Assembly: GCA_030710605.1 (NCBI GenBank)
Contig: CP092873.1
Location: forward strand, 447,900-511,899
Direction: 5' to 3'
Source of the DNA: Cordylochernes scorpioides
Taxonomy: Eukaryota; Arthropoda; Arachnida; Pseudoscorpiones; Chernetidae
DNA: 64,000 nucleotides
The position numbers and the translations under genes were made by a program. Of this stretch, positions 1 through 9,373 are shown in pieces (the stretch's first letter is position 1; the number at the start of each line of letters is the position of its first letter). The notes under the pieces were generated by a model that made no database searches, had not been told where the DNA came from, and worked only from the letters and a program-made list of their open reading frames with translations.

Positions 1-1133
1 ACTATGATGATCTATGATGACCTGGAGATTCTTATGTCTGGTGTTCTTGGCTTCATTTCCCAAAACAATTGTATCGAGTCCAATGAGGTCAAATGGTTGG
101 AGGTCGCTGTCCGGTATTTGGTAATGGCCGATTGTCGGTTGGTTTGACTGTTTGCTGAGCTGACAAACTTTACATGAGGAAACATATTATTTTATGGTCC
201 TGAGCATTTGTGGCCACCAGTAATATGTGGAAATCAGCTTCAATGTTTTGTTTTTTCCAGGATGTCCAAAGCCATCATGAAAGTGATGAAGACATTTTGC
301 CCGTAGGGAATCAGGTACAACTGCTTTGGAATTGCCTCGAATTCGTATAGTAACAATGCCACTTTTAATTTGAGGGTTCTTTACAAATCGCAAGTCTGTC
401 TGTTGTTGAGCAATCTTCATCTTATCTTCGGTTATGAATATGCACACTGGATTCATGGAAAGTGCGTCAACATGTGTTGAGTTGCTTGTAGATGGCAAAG
501 AATCTTCATTGAATAGAGAAGTAGCCTCAACATTCTCCAGATTCTAAAATTCCTCAGATGCTGGTTGACATTTCTTCTTTTCTTGATATGATCCAGTTTC
601 TAGTAAGATTTCAGTCATCTTTCTTTGTGTATGTTCTTGTAATATCTTGTCAAGGGTTTGATTTGCTTCTGGTTTCAAATGATTTGCCTGAAATTTACAA
701 TTATATACAAAGATGGTCCTTTAGCAGTCACAACACCATTCTTGATGTCGACATGAAGATTGAACAGAGTTCCCACGTCAAGACCTAGTAGGAGGGGGTA
801 CATGAAGTTTCTGAGGATGTGAAAATCTATCTGATGGGTGATGTGACTGATGGTAAGGTTGACTTTAACACGACCAAAGCTTCTTGTTCTGGAATTAGCC
901 TGATTGATGTAAATGGATGATTATGGTTCCATTTGTAGGTTCAAATTTTTGAATTGGGAATAGGACATTATACTGATGGTTGAACCTGTATCAATGAATG
1001 CTTGTATGGGGGTGGAGTTGACTAATGTGTTGATGTTGATGAACTTGAAGATTGGCCGCTCTATTAGTTTAAATAAATTAACTGTTGGTAAATCAGTTGA
1101 GTTTGAAGATGAAGGGTCGGAAGTAGCATACAA
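1..1133 (-). pseudogene. Ty3/gypsy-like pol relic: protease plus integrase N-terminus, RT missing
   Basis: Read leftward from 1133. The 1133-921 stretch carries an aspartic protease active site (AFIDTGSTISIMS, DTG triad), and 840-735 continues it with LLLGLDVGTLFNL, the typical second half of a retropepsin. A linker then leads directly into 498-187, which encodes the integrase zinc-binding region (HHFHDGFGHPG, then YYWWP). An in-frame TAA at 187-189 interrupts it; beyond the stop the frame continues with CKVC (completing an HHCC finger) and GLD, probably the first catalytic Asp, running off the left edge. No reverse transcriptase or RNase H lies between protease and integrase, so this is an internally deleted, dead copy. 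Protease and integrase assignments rest on motifs; the wider clade is not determined. Confidence 0.75.
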
Positions 1134-1314
1134 TGGTAGTACATTGATAAAATACTATTTTATCTTATTAAGTATTAAGCAAGTTTAGAGCTTGATCATG
1201 TTAGTTTAAATTAGTTAGTAGCAAACCCATATAGAATTGGACATGTTTCAACGAAAAAGGCATGGAACTGATAGAGATAAATTTTGACTGACAGGCACCG
1301 GGTCAAGTCGGATG

Positions 1315-1545
1315 TGAAGTCACCAGTTTTTGAATTTATTATTGGCTCTTTTAATTTTTTTCGCCCCAGTTTGAATTCATTATAGTTCAAGTTTGAATTC
1401 ATTATTGGCTCTCTTATTTATTTAATTTTGGGTTGAATTCATTATAGCTCAGGTTTGAATTCATTATTGGCTTTTTATTTATTTAATTTTAGTTTGAATT
1501 CATTATAGTTCAGATTATTATTCATTATTGGCTCTTTTATTTATT
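1315..1545. repeat. Short tandem repeat with a TTTGAATTCATTAT(A/T) core
   Basis: About three to four imperfect units of roughly 40-80 bp alternate TTTGAATTCATTATAG with TTTGAATTCATTATTGGC, separated by T-rich (TTTATTTAATTTT) spacers. The same array is in the second U block at about 41040-41260. No coding potential. Confidence 0.7.
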
Positions 1546-3492
1546 TATTTTTTTAGAGAGAGAGAGAGAGAAGAGTCACTAAGCATTATTTTTAAACTAG
1601 TAGGTATGCACCTTCCCACAAATCTGCCAAATCTTACATATAAATAGATGTATATATATATATTTATAAACCTTGTGTTCCAGGCACCCTAAGACACCGG
1701 ATATATTTATCAAAATTGGGTGTATTAATCAATAACCATAAGAAACCTCTTTATAATTTGTTTATTCCTATTGTTACTATCCGTGTCACAGTGTGAAATT
1801 AAAAAGCCAGTCTTGCATTCAACTGGCGAATAAATAGAATGCATGGCGCCCTTTGTTTTGATATATATATATTTTTATAGACAGTGCTATTGTTTCCTCT
1901 AATCCAGAGCATTCCCCGACCTCCCTTTTTGACCCCGGAGATTTTGTCCTGCTCCCTCGCAAGCCCAAATCCCGTGGTCTTGGCGGGGAAGGACTGTAGA
2001 GGCCACTCCTGGGGCCTCCACAAAGTTCACCCACAGTACCTAATAGAAAGCTGGTGGACAATGATGAAGCTGCCTCGACAAGAAAGAAGTGGACTTCGAG
2101 CATTCTTCATTGTCAAACCAGCCCATCTCTTCACCTCCTTTTATTCCTAATTTTGTATATAACTTATAATATTATAATAAATTTCCTTTTTTTTCAATAA
2201 GCAGCTATATTGTTTTTAATATTTTCAAATAATATTCGTTAATTATAATAATATTTTGAATAATAATTTTAATTATAATTTTTTATTTTCATTTTTTTTT
2301 TTAATTTGGAATATTATAGAATTTTTTTTTATCACAGAGGGTGACCAGATAAAGATTTATTATTTTTTTTATTTTTTATCATTATGATTTTTTTTTTTGG
2401 TCACCCTGGGAAAAAATGAGTGACAGTCAGTCTTGGAGAGAGATAGGAGAGTCAGGCTCGTGAGAAATTAACCAAAAATGTAGTTCTACAAGATTTTAGT
2501 GGAAGGAATTTTCCAGCCATCCAACTGAAGCACTAAGTTAAGTAACTTTCAATAATATTTTTTAAACAGGTTATATTCATGCATATTCTCCCAATCTATC
2601 CTCATTGCCCGTTTTATTTATTTTTATTTCTTATCTTTGTGTGACCGTTTCAAGAGATAAATAAATATATTGTAGTCTTAATCAAACTTATAGTTGTCTA
2701 TTTTTTTTAACCCCAGTGCGCGCAGGATATATGCAAATTATATTATTTTATATAGCAGGATGTATATTTCGTGAACTCCCTGAGAACGAAAGAGCCTTCA
2801 TGGATTTCGGGACGAAAGCGTCAGAAATCAGCTCATCAGTTGTATGCTTATGTAGAAGAGTTTACAGTACCTGAAAGCTTGAGAGAACATTTAATAAGGT
2901 AAGAAACTCATTCTCGAGGCTGTGTTTTATTGTAATTTAAATAAGGTGACAATGTAATATTTGGAGCATCGAGGGACTTGATATCCTTAAGGTGATTGCT
3001 TTGATGGTCATTGGGATGAGGATCTTCATTTCAAGTTGTGGGTGCTTTTTAAATATCTATCAATGCCTTTTTATTATTAATCAAGGCATCCAATTGTTGG
3101 CATGTCTTAGACACACAGCTGCTGACTCTCAGGTATTTGCTAGATTGGTTTGTTTAACATTTTTTTTGTCAGCAAGACTGTTTGCCGCAGGTACTGGGGT
3201 GGCGGGGAGCACAAGCTTGCAACTCTCACTAGTGAGACTCCTCTACCAGGGGTTCTTTAGCTGCCCCAGTGTTCTGTAGGCAGAGTCTCCACAGTGGTCG
3301 AGCTTTTGGCTCCATAGGAGAAGAAGACTGGAGTAGCTCCCCTCCTACCTTGATGTCGAGGCACATCAAGAGTGAGCAGATCTTTAGCTCTGTCCAGCAT
3401 CACATTCTGCATTCAAGTTTACCCTCCTCCCCCAATGGTGGTACATATATGGAAGATAGAATTCCCTTGCTCATTGTTAACTTGGAGTGATG

Positions 3493-3905
3493 ATGATAAG
3501 GCACACTTTGGATTATAGATTAGAAATACAAGGTAATAAGACCAAACCTAAATAAATTAATAGTGTGTGACAATTGGGTAACAACGCTGTTACCGAAACA
3601 TCACCCACTATTAATTTATCTGGCTTTGGACTTATTACCTTGTAGTTGGAATGATGATATAAAAAACCCTTTTTTTTATAAAGCACAAATTTGCTTCGAA
3701 TTGTCCTCGGTACAGACAGTGAAAGTGTCATTATCAGTGCTAATTATTTTGTTCTAAACACAAGGTAATAAGACCAAATCCAAACAAATAAATAGTGTGT
3801 GACGTTTCGGTAACAGCTTTGTTACCAAAACGTCACACACTATTTATTTATTTGGTCTTATTACCTTGTGTTTATAATCTATATAATCCAAATTGTGCCT
3901 TATCA
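3493..3905. repeat. Hammerhead-related foldback repeats (two, U copy 1)
   Basis: Two adjacent elements share AAGGCACAATTTGGATTATAG-like ends and a core of TAGTGTGTGAC, GGTAACAGCG, GTTACC and GAAACGTCACACAC. The second (3756-3873) is an almost perfect inverted repeat with arms of about 55 nt. The core is half of a minimal Penelope-type hammerhead: stem II GGTAAC/GTTACC followed by GAAAC and a UC. Here the CTGAAGA side is replaced by a mirrored GAAAC side, so no complete ribozyme is expected. Same family at 6462-6870, 11040-11510, 13845-13985, 37073-37500, 43240-43660, 50390-50830 and 53205-53355. Confidence 0.65.
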
Positions 3906-4013
3906 ATTTATTTTGTTCTATTTATTCAAGGACAAATTTCTACAACCACCATATAGAAGATGAAAAAATACATTTTATCTACTAATAATTGTTTTGGCAA
4001 TGTGCTTCTTTAG

Positions 4014-4022
4014 GTATATATG
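4014..4022. other. Empty TATATA target site (reference copy)
   Basis: Copy 1 reads TAGGTATATATGTCAAAC with nothing inserted. The homologous position holds a mariner in copy 2 (7000-8302) and a Sola-like element in copy 3 (43770-47808). This uninterrupted copy fixes the target duplications of both. Confidence 0.9.
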
Positions 4023-4169
4023 TCAAACATCTACAGACCTTACTGCAAGGATAGGAATTAGATGAGCGTACATTCCAGTAAGGTCTGTAGTAGAGATAAT
4101 AAATATAATAAGGGAAAGACATTGGCAAAAATTATTATAAAATTTCGTCGATAGATGGTAATTGAAATT

Positions 4170-4295
4170 GGGAGGGAATCCATGGTGAACCTCCCAGCAC
4201 CAATTTGACAAATACATTCCTGGTTTGGAAACAAAATAGTGGTCTGGTTGATCAAAATGGAGGGAGCGTCCACCACTAATAAGACAATCCCTCCC
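4170..4295. ncRNA. Degenerate relative of the split hammerhead element, inverted pair (W1)
   Basis: Two inverted relics. On the minus strand, 4200-4170 keeps the GCTGGGAGG-TTCACCA-CCTCCC hairpin. On the plus strand, 4238-4295 keeps GTGGTCTGGT-TGATCAAAA, then GGAGGG...CCACCACTAATAA...CCCTCC. These match the 67-nt motif described at 29127-29193, but the core is mutated (CTAATAA for CTGATGA) and the GAAA strand is not intact in either. Activity is unlikely. The downstream AGATGGCGCACTA resembles the AGATGGCGCTCTAG end of the intact family, which supports common origin. Confidence 0.55.
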
Positions 4296-4482
4296 AATAT
4301 ATATTTTCCTTCTGTTTGGTGATAGTACAATTTTCATTTAAAGTAAAAAACAAACATAATTAGCGCTAATAATGAGGACAATTTTTCACAGATAGATGGC
4401 GCACTAAGTTATTTTTAAATAGAGAAGACTCATCAATAGATATCAGGACTTCTTGTTTGGCAGCTGAGGGGAATATACAGCC

Positions 4483-4540
4483 GGCTGGTCACAGGGTGCC
4501 GGCTGGTGTCACAGGGTGCCGGCTGGTGTCACAGGGTCTA
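4483..4540. repeat. Three-unit minisatellite, 20-bp unit
   Basis: Unit GGCTGGTGTCACAGGGTGCC, three copies, in the region 3' of ZNF1 on the minus strand. The same three-unit block lies near ZNF2 (about 8766-8824) and ZNF3 (about 48276-48333), so it predates the duplications. Confidence 0.85.
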
Positions 4541-4565
4541 GAAGAGAGAGGCCAGAGAGATAAAA

Positions 4566-5086
4566 ATTTATAAAACTTTATTTTATAATTGAGCATTGAC
4601 CACTGCCGTGGCTTGACAAAGTTCCTTCCGTCAACACAGTTGAAGGTGTTTTCTCTCAAAGCTCTTGTGAGAGGGTTTCAAATTTTACTTTGGGGAATAT
4701 TTTCCTTTCTTCAAAATATATTTACAGAAATTGTAAAAATTGCACAGCTGATAATTGTTTATAACTTAAAGATAAAAAAGAACAAAGTGTAAACACCAAT
4801 ACAACAAAAAAAATAAAATAACAAATGACTTGGATATTTTGAAATGTTTTGTTATGTGAAACACACAGAATTGGAATGAGTATTTTGCCCAGTTCTAACA
4901 GATCTGCAGGTTGTGGGTGGCTGCGGTTTGGCTGTGGAACTTCTTCCTGTGGTGGTGCAGCTGGGACCTGTTGCCAGTCTTGAAGCTGCAGTCCGAGCAG
5001 CTTTACGGCTTCTCCCCGGTGTGGATGCGGATGTGGGCGGTGAGGGCGGAGGTGTCCCCCGTCCTGTAGCTGCACTGAGGACAGAG
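4566..5086 (-). other. ZNF1 3' tail: read-through finger and polyadenylation signal
   Basis: After the TAA at 5087-5089 the finger frame stays open except for a second TAA (5003-5005), and still encodes finger-like sequence ending at a TAG (4895-4897), so the ancestral protein was longer. An AATAAA hexamer on the minus strand (plus-strand TTTATT at 4577-4582) is a plausible polyadenylation signal; it is conserved in all three copies. Confidence 0.5.
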
Positions 5087-6030
5087 TTACGGCTTCTCCC
5101 CTGTGTGGGTCCGTCTGTGCTGGACCAGGTGAGAGGACACGGCGGACCTGTAGTCGCACTTGTCATAGGTGTAGGGTTTCTCCCCCAAATCCATCCGCTT
5201 GTGTCTGGACAGAGAGGAGGTGTCCCCTGTCCTGTAGTCGCACTTGTCACAGGTGTAGGGTTTCTCCCCCAAATGCATCCGCTTGTGTCTGGACAGAGAG
5301 GAGGTGTCCCCTGTCCTGTAGTCGCAGTAGGGGCAGGCATAGGGTTTCTCCCCCATGTGGATCCGCTTGTGTATGGACAGAGTGGAGGTGTCCCCTGTCT
5401 TGTAGTCACAGTAGGGGCAGGCGTAGGGTTTCTCCCCTGTGTGTATCTGCTTGTGTTTGGACGCGTAGGATTTCTCCCCCACATGCCGCCGCTTGTGTCT
5501 GGACAGAGCGGAGTAGTCCCCTGTCCTGTAGTCGCAGTAGGGGCAGGCGTAGGGTTTCTCCCCCGTGTGGATCCGCTTGTGTCTGGACAGAGCGGAGGTG
5601 TCCCCTGTCCTGTAGTCGCACTTGTCACAGCTGTAAGGTTTCTCCCCCACATGCAGCCGCTTGTGTCTGGACAGAGAGGAGGTGTTCCCTGTCCTGTAGT
5701 CGCAGTAGGGGCAGGCGTAGGGTTTCTCCCCTGTGTGGACCCGCTTGTGTTTGGACAGATCTGAGGAGACGGTAGTCTTGTAGTCGCACTTGTCACAGCT
5801 GTAAGGTTTCTCCCCCACATGCAGCCGCTTGTGTCTGGACAGAGAGGAGGTGTTCCCTGTCCTGTAGTCGCAGTAGGGGCAGGCGTAGGGTTTCTCCCCC
5901 GTGTGGATCCGCTTGTGTTTGGACAGATCTGAGGAGACGGCAATCTTGTAGTCACAGTCAGGGCAGGCAAATGGCTTCTCCCCGTGTGAGTCCGCTTGTG
6001 TCTAGAGTAGTGGGAGCTGGCAGGACTCAC
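5087..6030 (-). pseudogene. C2H2 zinc-finger exon, ZNF1 (frameshifted)
   Basis: The true frame reads repeated CPYCDYRTGDTSALSRHKR-type fingers (C-x2-C-x12-H-x3-H) joined by TGEKPY linkers, typical of DNA-binding poly-zinc-finger nuclear proteins. It starts with half a finger (SHYSRHKRTHTG), as in ZNF2 and ZNF3, but one C is missing from a C run near 5979-5983, shifting the frame before the first full finger. Below that are eight complete fingers, one finger lacking its whole Cys half (about 5445-5486), one with the last His changed to Asp (HKRMD) and one with its first Cys changed to Tyr (YTYDKC). It stops at 5087. No ATG opens the frame: a CAG acceptor-like site just precedes GTGAGTCC at 6030, suggesting an internal exon whose ATG lies in an unidentified upstream exon. 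Likely non-functional. Confidence 0.8.
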
Positions 6031-6997
6031 CTGGACTCATGCCTTCAAATTTTTGTGATCGATTTTTGATATAATTAAAAGCCACATAGAAGTCTTACAT
6101 TTTGTACAATTGTTTAATAAAGCTTACAAAGTAATAAATATCTAGGTGATCATAGTGGTCAGAATTTTTATAAATATTTTCAAAGGAAGAAAATAGAGCA
6201 GCCATTTCTGTGGCATAGTGAGCGGCTGTCTACTGTGATATCAGGAATGTTCGACCTTCCGACCAGAACTCGTGATATTCTTTACGTGTTACACTATATA
6301 TCTAGCCAGGTTTTCCCACATGTAAACTTCTGAAATGCCTCAGACTGCCATATTCAGCCAGAGATCCTCTCTGTGCACCCAACTCAGCTGGATCAAAGGT
6401 CACAGTGGTATTCCAGAAAGTAGCAGACAAAAAAGCCCCCGTCTTTAAAATTTTTCCATAAGTGATAAGGTACAATTTGGATTATAGATTAGAAACACAA
6501 GGTAATAAGTCCAAAAGTTACCTTGTGTTTATAAGTCCAAATCTAAATAAATAAATTGTGTGTGATGTTTCTGTAACAGCGTTGTTACCATCTTCAGACA
6601 AAAGTGCTAAATGAGAAAATATATCCGAACATGTTTTAAATAGTTACTGTTATGGCACAATTTGGATTATAGATTATAAGGAATTTATTTTCTTCAGCTC
6701 ATAGGAAGAATAACTTCTTAGGTCCATTGAAGTCTATAAAAATTATAAGGCACAATTTGGATTATAGATTCAGTACTTTTGTCTGAAGATGATAACAACG
6801 CTGTTACCGAAACGCCACACACTATTTATTTATTTGGTCTTATTACCTTGTGTTTATAATCTATAATCCAAATTGTGCCTTATCAATTTATTTTGTTCTA
6901 TTTATTCAAGGACAAATTTCTACAACCACCATATAGAAGATGAAAAATACATTTTATCTACTAATAATTGTTTTGACAATGTGCTTCTTTAGGTTTA
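6031..6997. repeat. Block D start (copy of 10612-11440) joined to the end of block U
   Basis: From 6031 to about 6790 the sequence matches what follows ZNF2 and ZNF3. Within the foldback repeat at about 6790-6880 it switches to the end of block U (compare 3830-4015). The offset between 3901 and 6881 is 2980 bp, which is the tandem duplication period. No gene is seen. On the minus strand this is the 5' side of ZNF1; no promoter element could be singled out. Confidence 0.75.
6462..6870. repeat. Hammerhead-related foldback repeats, block D copy 1
   Basis: Several AAGGCACAATTTGGATTATAG ends bracket hammerhead-like cores. At 6555-6600 (minus) the order CTGAAGA, GGTAAC, GTTACA, GAAAC is preserved with a weakened stem III. 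At 6780-6825 (plus) CTGAAGA...GTTACCGAAACGCC has the required U16.1 changed to C. Both look like decayed Penelope-type ribozymes. The repeat also contains the recombination junction that created ZNF2. Confidence 0.6.
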
Positions 6998-6999
6998 TA

Positions 7000-8302
7000 C
7001 AAGGTATGTCCCATAAGTTCCTGGACTGGGTCCATAAAATAAAAGGTAAGATTTTTTAAAATTTTTTTTATTAAAACTTTTCAAAGTAATCCCCCCTTAC
7101 TTCAACGCACCAGCGCCATCGTTTCTCCCAATTGTCGAAACAGTTTTTATAAGCCTCTTTTGGAATGCTCTTCAATGCTAACGGCGATTTTTCTATTATG
7201 TCATCCCTGGTGTCAAAATGTCTTCCTTTTAGAACTGCTTTAAGTTTGGGGAACAGGAAAAAGTCATTTGGTGCGATGTCTGGGAAATAGGGTGGTTGAA
7301 GTAGGATTTGTGTCCCGTTTTTCGCCAAAAAGCTAGTCATCAAGTGCGCTGTGTGAGGGCGAGCATTGTCATGGTGTAGGATCCAGCCACCATTAGTCCA
7401 TTTTCTGGCCTTTTTTTTCGAATCGCTTCCCTTAGACGGCGAAGAATGCCCAAATACATATCCTTGATAACTGTTTGGCCTGCAGGAAGATACTCGTGAT
7501 GAAAAATGCCCTTTTTATCCAAAAAAAGCGACCAGCAACACCTTGTTTCTGGATTTCAATAATCTGGATTTTTTGGGTCTAAGCTCACCCTGACATCTCC
7601 ACTCGGCAGATTGATGCTTGGTTTCAGGATCATAGCCATAGACCCATGTCTAGTAGCCTGTGATTATCTTGTCTTTCCATTCCGGATCCGTTCTTGTCAT
7701 TTCCAACATGTCATCACAGGTTGCAAGCCGACACAGTTTTTGCTCATTAGTGAGGAATCTTGGGATGAATTTTGCAGGAGTCTTTTTGATTTGGTTACCA
7801 TCCTTACAATCGTTGTTTTAGAGATGCCTGTGTCTTTCTCTAGCTCCAGCAAAGTGGTTCGAGGATTTTCTTTTATCAAATCGGTGATTTCTTGCACATT
7901 TTCATCAGTCCTTTGAAATTTTTGGGCGTCCTTGACGAAGATCATCTTCAATAGAAATTCTGCTATCTTTAAATCTAGAATGCCATTCGAAAACAATTGT
8001 TCTCTTTGGGGAATGCTTTATTATGCATTTAAAAAGTTTCGGTTGCTGATATTTGAAGTTTCACACAAAATTCTATGCAAATCCTCTGCTTCAATTTTCG
8101 TTCCATCGTAAAATCGCCGCAGCGCTATGTGTAACCTTCAAATAAATTAGAATAACTTTGGGGCGCGTGCACGTACCGCCTCGATATTGGTACCACCGTG
8201 TAGCCAGATATTTTTTCTATAATAAACAGTCAAATTTATTTACATTTTTCATTTATTTATTTTTTTATGGACCCAGTCCGGGAACTTATGGGACATACCT
8301 TG
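7000..8302 (-). mobile_element. mariner-family DNA transposon in block copy 2
   Basis: Terminal inverted repeats CAAGGTATGTCCCATAAG at both ends, extending over about 35 bp with few mismatches (both ends include GGACTGGGTCCATAAA or its near match). TA duplications are at 6998-6999 and 8303-8304. The homologous site in copy 1 (4014-4022) is empty, giving a clean insertion of 1303 bp, the usual mariner length. It is absent from the other two copies, so it came in after ZNF1 and ZNF2 were duplicated. Confidence 0.92.
7071..7996 (-). pseudogene. mariner transposase, frameshifted
   Basis: Fragments in different frames follow the order of a mariner transposase. The N-terminal helix-turn-helix region (LLELEKDTGISKTTIVRM) is at about 7900-7800. 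A central part with HHEYLPAGQTVIKDMYL lies at about 7500-7450. A stretch reading HHDNARPHTAH (second catalytic Asp) spans about 7375-7340. The C-terminal part PYFPDIAPNDFFLFPKLK (third catalytic Asp) is in 7343-7071, ending in a W-C-GDYFEKF tail typical of SETMAR-like mariners. Catalysis would be cut-and-paste at TA. At least two frameshifts separate the fragments, so the copy is dead; whether its termini can still be mobilised in trans is unknown. Confidence 0.85.
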
Positions 8303-8304
8303 TA

Positions 8305-8870
8305 TGTCAAACATCTACAGACCTTACTGCAAGGATAGGAATTAGATGAGCGTACATTCCAGTAAGGTCTGAAGTAGAGATAATAAATATAATAAGGGAA
8401 AGACATTGGCAAAAATTATTATAAAATTTCGTCAATAGATGGCAATTGAAATTGGGAGGAAATCAGTGGTGAACCTCCCAGCACCAATTTGACAAATACA
8501 TTCCTGGTTAGGAAACAAAATAGTGGTCTGGTTGGTCAAAATGGAGGGAGTGTCCACCTCTAATAAGACAATCCCTCCCAATATATATTTTTCCTTCTGT
8601 TTGGTGATAGTACAATTTTCATTTAAAGTAAAAAACAAACATAATTAGCGCTAATAATGAGGACAATTTTTCACAGATAGATGGCGCACTAAGTTATTTT
8701 TAAATAGAGAAGACTCATCAATAGATATCAGGACTTCTTGTTTGGCAGCTGAGGGGAATATACAGCCGGCTGGTCACAGGGTGCCGGCTGGTGTCACAGG
8801 GTGCCGGCTGGTGTCACAGGGTCTAGACGAGAGAGGCCAGAGAGATAAAAATTTATAAAACTTTATTTTA
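8305..8870. repeat. Block W copy 2 with split-hammerhead relic pair (8452-8582)
   Basis: Same sequence as 4021-4566 and 47813-48360. It begins with a 13-bp inverted repeat (ACAGACCTTACTG/CAGTAAGGTCTG-like). Inverted relics of the split-hammerhead motif follow: a minus-strand one at 8481-8452 (keeps TTCACCACTGATT) and a plus-strand one at 8521-8582 (keeps GGTCTGGTTGGTCAAAA and GGAGGG/CCCTCC). The 20-bp minisatellite is at about 8766-8824. No gene is seen. Confidence 0.6.
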
Positions 8871-9373
8871 TAATTGAGCATTGACCACTGCCGTGGCTTG
8901 ACAAAGTTCCTTCCGTCAACACAGTTGAAGGTGTTTTCTCTCAAAGCTCTTGTGAGAGGGTTTCAAATTTTACTTTGGGGAATATTTTCCTTTCTTCAAA
9001 ATATATTTACGGAAATTGTAAAAATTGCACAGCTGATAATTGTTTATAACTTAAAGATAAAAAAGAACAAAATGTAAACACCAATACAACAAAAAAAATA
9101 AAATAACAAATGACTTGAATATTTTGAAAGGTTTTGTTATGTGAAACACACACAGAATTGGAATGAGTATTTTGCCCAGTTCTAACAGATCTGCAGGTTG
9201 TGGGTGGCTGTGGTGTGGCTGTGGAACTTCTTACTGTGGTGGTGCAGCTGGGACCTGTTGCCAGTCTTGAAGCTGCAGTCCGAGCAGCTTTACGGCTTCT
9301 CCCCGGTGTGGATGCGGATGTGGGCGGTGAGGGCGGAGGTGTCCCCCGTCCTGTAGCTGCACTGAGGACAGAG

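Larger units (their letters stand above)
1133..4020. repeat. Segmental duplication block U, copy 1
   Basis: Nearly identical, in direct orientation, to 40849-43769, with only small indels and substitutions; homology starts abruptly at ATGGTAGTACATTG. The block has no convincing protein gene: ORFs are short, and 1799-2103 is a frame-disrupted stretch also present at 18330-18551 and 41507-41810. It contains AT-rich sequence, an AG microsatellite (1557-1574), long T/A runs (2190-2400) and hammerhead-related foldback repeats (3493-3905). It ends at the TATATA target that mariner and Sola elements hit in the other copies. Confidence 0.85.

Noticed and set aside
4913..5764. Plus-strand ORFs opposite the zinc fingers (also 9200-10195 and 48723-49859), rich in Val, Gly, Pro and Leu
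   Set aside because: They mirror the finger repeats on the other strand; GC-rich repeats with few stops leave antisense frames open. Same for the Thr/Pro-rich out-of-frame ORFs on the minus strand.
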